Positions 62,900-64,000 of a stretch of 64,000 nucleotides of DNA are shown piece after piece. How positions within the stretch are numbered: position 1 is the stretch's first letter; every line of letters begins with the position of its first letter. Source of the stretch: Hermetia illucens (Eukaryota; Arthropoda; Insecta; Diptera; Stratiomyidae); the NCBI RefSeq assembly GCF_905115235.1, contig NC_051850.1, positions 10,511,841 through 10,575,840 on the forward strand, in the 5' to 3' direction. The translations under genes and the position numbers were made by a program. The notes beneath the pieces are model-generated. The model made no database searches and was not told where the DNA came from. It worked only from the letters and a program-made list of their open reading frames with translations.

Positions 62900-63765
62900 G
62901 TATGGAAAAATAAAGGCCGTCCAGCAGAATGTTCAAATTATCGCCTGATCCGATTACTTTCCCATACCATGAAGATTTTTGAACGCATTCTTGACAGCGA
63001 AATCGTTGAAATAACTGTGAATCATGCCGGATTTGTCAAAAACTGCGGAACTACTGACGCAATACACGCTGCGCGGTTACTCATGGAGAAACACTGTGAG
63101 AAACATCGCCCTCTTTACATTACATTTCTGGATCTAGAGAAAGAGTTTGACCGTGTGCCACACGAACTCATCTGGTATGCTTTACGGCATCACTTAGGAC
63201 CAGAAGAACTCGTGCGCTGGGTTCAATTGCTCTACCACGATCCGAAAAGTAAATTTCGAAGTATGGCAGGAAGCGCCCTCTCACCACTCCTCTTTGTTCT
63301 TGTTATGGACACCGTCACAGGGTATATTCAAGGTCCAGCACCCCACATACTGCTTTATGCAGATGATGTTTTCCTAGCATCTAATAGCAAAAATGGTCTT
63401 GAGCAACTTATTCGAAAATGAAATGATTGTCTCTTGCAACACGTTCTCAGATTGAATCTAAACAAAACTGAATTTTTGACGACCGATCCCCATGAAACAG
63501 GCACAATCACTGTCAGCGGCAGTGATCTGCCCCGAACTGAGCGATTTAAATGCCTCGGGTCAAGGCTATCAGCCAATGGAGAACTGCGTTATGAAATTGC
63601 GCAATGTCGTCCGTCCAGTCGCTCTGGCTTAATACGCTAGATGGGGATTTGAAAGCCTCGAGATTGCACCCAGATCAGGCATTCGATAGAACCAAATGGC
63701 GAAACCGATCACGACGAGCCGACCCCGCTTGTGAACGGGACAAAGGCTGAAGAAAAAGAAGAATA
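62900..63765 (+). mobile_element. RTE-type LINE family 2, RT fragment with internal deletion
   Basis: Plus strand: ECSNYRLIRLLSHTMKIFER (from 62,925), AGFVKNCGTTDAIHAARLLM, ITFLDLEKEFDRVPHELIWY, GSALSPLLFVLVMDTVTGYI, ILLYADDVFLASNSKNGLEQ (catalytic YADD, about 63,355), then LNKTEFLTTDPHETGTITVS and LGSRLSANGELRYEIA. At about 63,600 it jumps to the 3' end of the gene, so some 200 residues are deleted. The 3' tail (to 63,765) has 'gaagaaaaagaagaa'. The RT part of 62,969-63,421 is still open. The sister 3' end is at 55,610-56,010. Confidence 0.85.
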
Positions 63766-63769
63766 GGTC

Positions 63770-64000
63770 AATTGCACGTAGGTTTCGATTCGGAGATTTA
63801 ACAGCACACCAAGTAACAAATATTCAGCAAACTGCCAAACCATAGTGTTCCACAAGCATATGGAAGTGATGCGGAAAATAACCCCTAAATTAGGTAAGCC
63901 TTGAAGGCCTATCTACATACAACAAACCTAGGATAAAGGTAAAGGAATAAAGCTGGAGCCTTCGGAAGCGGAATCGGCCAACTTAGACAGTTCGTACGTT
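63770..64000. other. Nothing specific seen at the right edge
   Basis: AT-rich DNA without a frame or repeat that I recognise. Confidence 0.3.

Noticed and set aside
1-64000. tRNA, rRNA or snRNA genes
   Set aside because: No cloverleaf with A and B boxes and no ribosomal or spliceosomal RNA landmark was noticed, though short genes could escape reading by eye.

Overview
The window looks like repeat-rich animal chromosomal DNA, most likely from an insect and probably a fly. The reasons are short introns with GT/AG borders, AATAAA signals, insect-type mariner, R1-clade, RTE, Jockey-type, Penelope and Ty3/Gypsy copies, and small single-gene units. I cannot name the species from sequence alone. 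Host genes fill only a small part of it. Most of the rest is transposon debris and one large satellite array.

Left part (1-11 kb): the last two recognisable exons of an unnamed plus-strand coiled-coil gene (4,198-4,626 and 10,479-10,760). Around and inside its intron lie mariner remnants, a Transib/RAG1-like transposase fragment, a Penelope end and several small elements carrying hammerhead ribozyme motifs. The last plus-strand exon runs tail to tail into the next gene.

Centre (11.3-43.1 kb): two diverged genes for the outer-arm axonemal dynein intermediate chain DNAI2/IC2 family stand head to head. Gene A (minus, 11,349-21,323) and gene B (plus, 35,716-43,123) are separated by a ~13.6 kb higher-order satellite (about 21,770-35,345), so both promoters abut the array. 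Gene A has a 7.3 kb intron that took up an R1-clade LINE with an open ORF plus older fragments. It has also gained a Ser/Gln/Pro hexapeptide tail and lost several WD-repeat landmark residues. Gene B is closer to the usual DNAI2 sequence and length. The two would act, if expressed, in docking and assembling outer dynein arms on sperm or sensory cilia; divergence of A hints at a specialised, perhaps testis, role.

Right part (43-64 kb): a graveyard of LINE pieces, an intact dCMP deaminase gene (48,573-49,130, minus) for thymidylate supply, a Penelope element with its own hammerhead motif, an RTE-type LINE with a long ORF that is a chimera of two copies, the last two exons of an unnamed minus-strand gene with a basic Ser-rich tail (56,495-57,892), fossil Ty3/Gypsy copies and further LINE pieces.

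The most unusual signals are (i) dispersed type III hammerhead ribozymes, including a tandem dimer with ~350 bp spacing like animal retrozymes, one copy with a fully preserved core; and (ii) the divergent dynein pair placed on both sides of a satellite with nested repeat lengths of 196/163, 359, 717/1,076, 1,826 and 5,804 bp.
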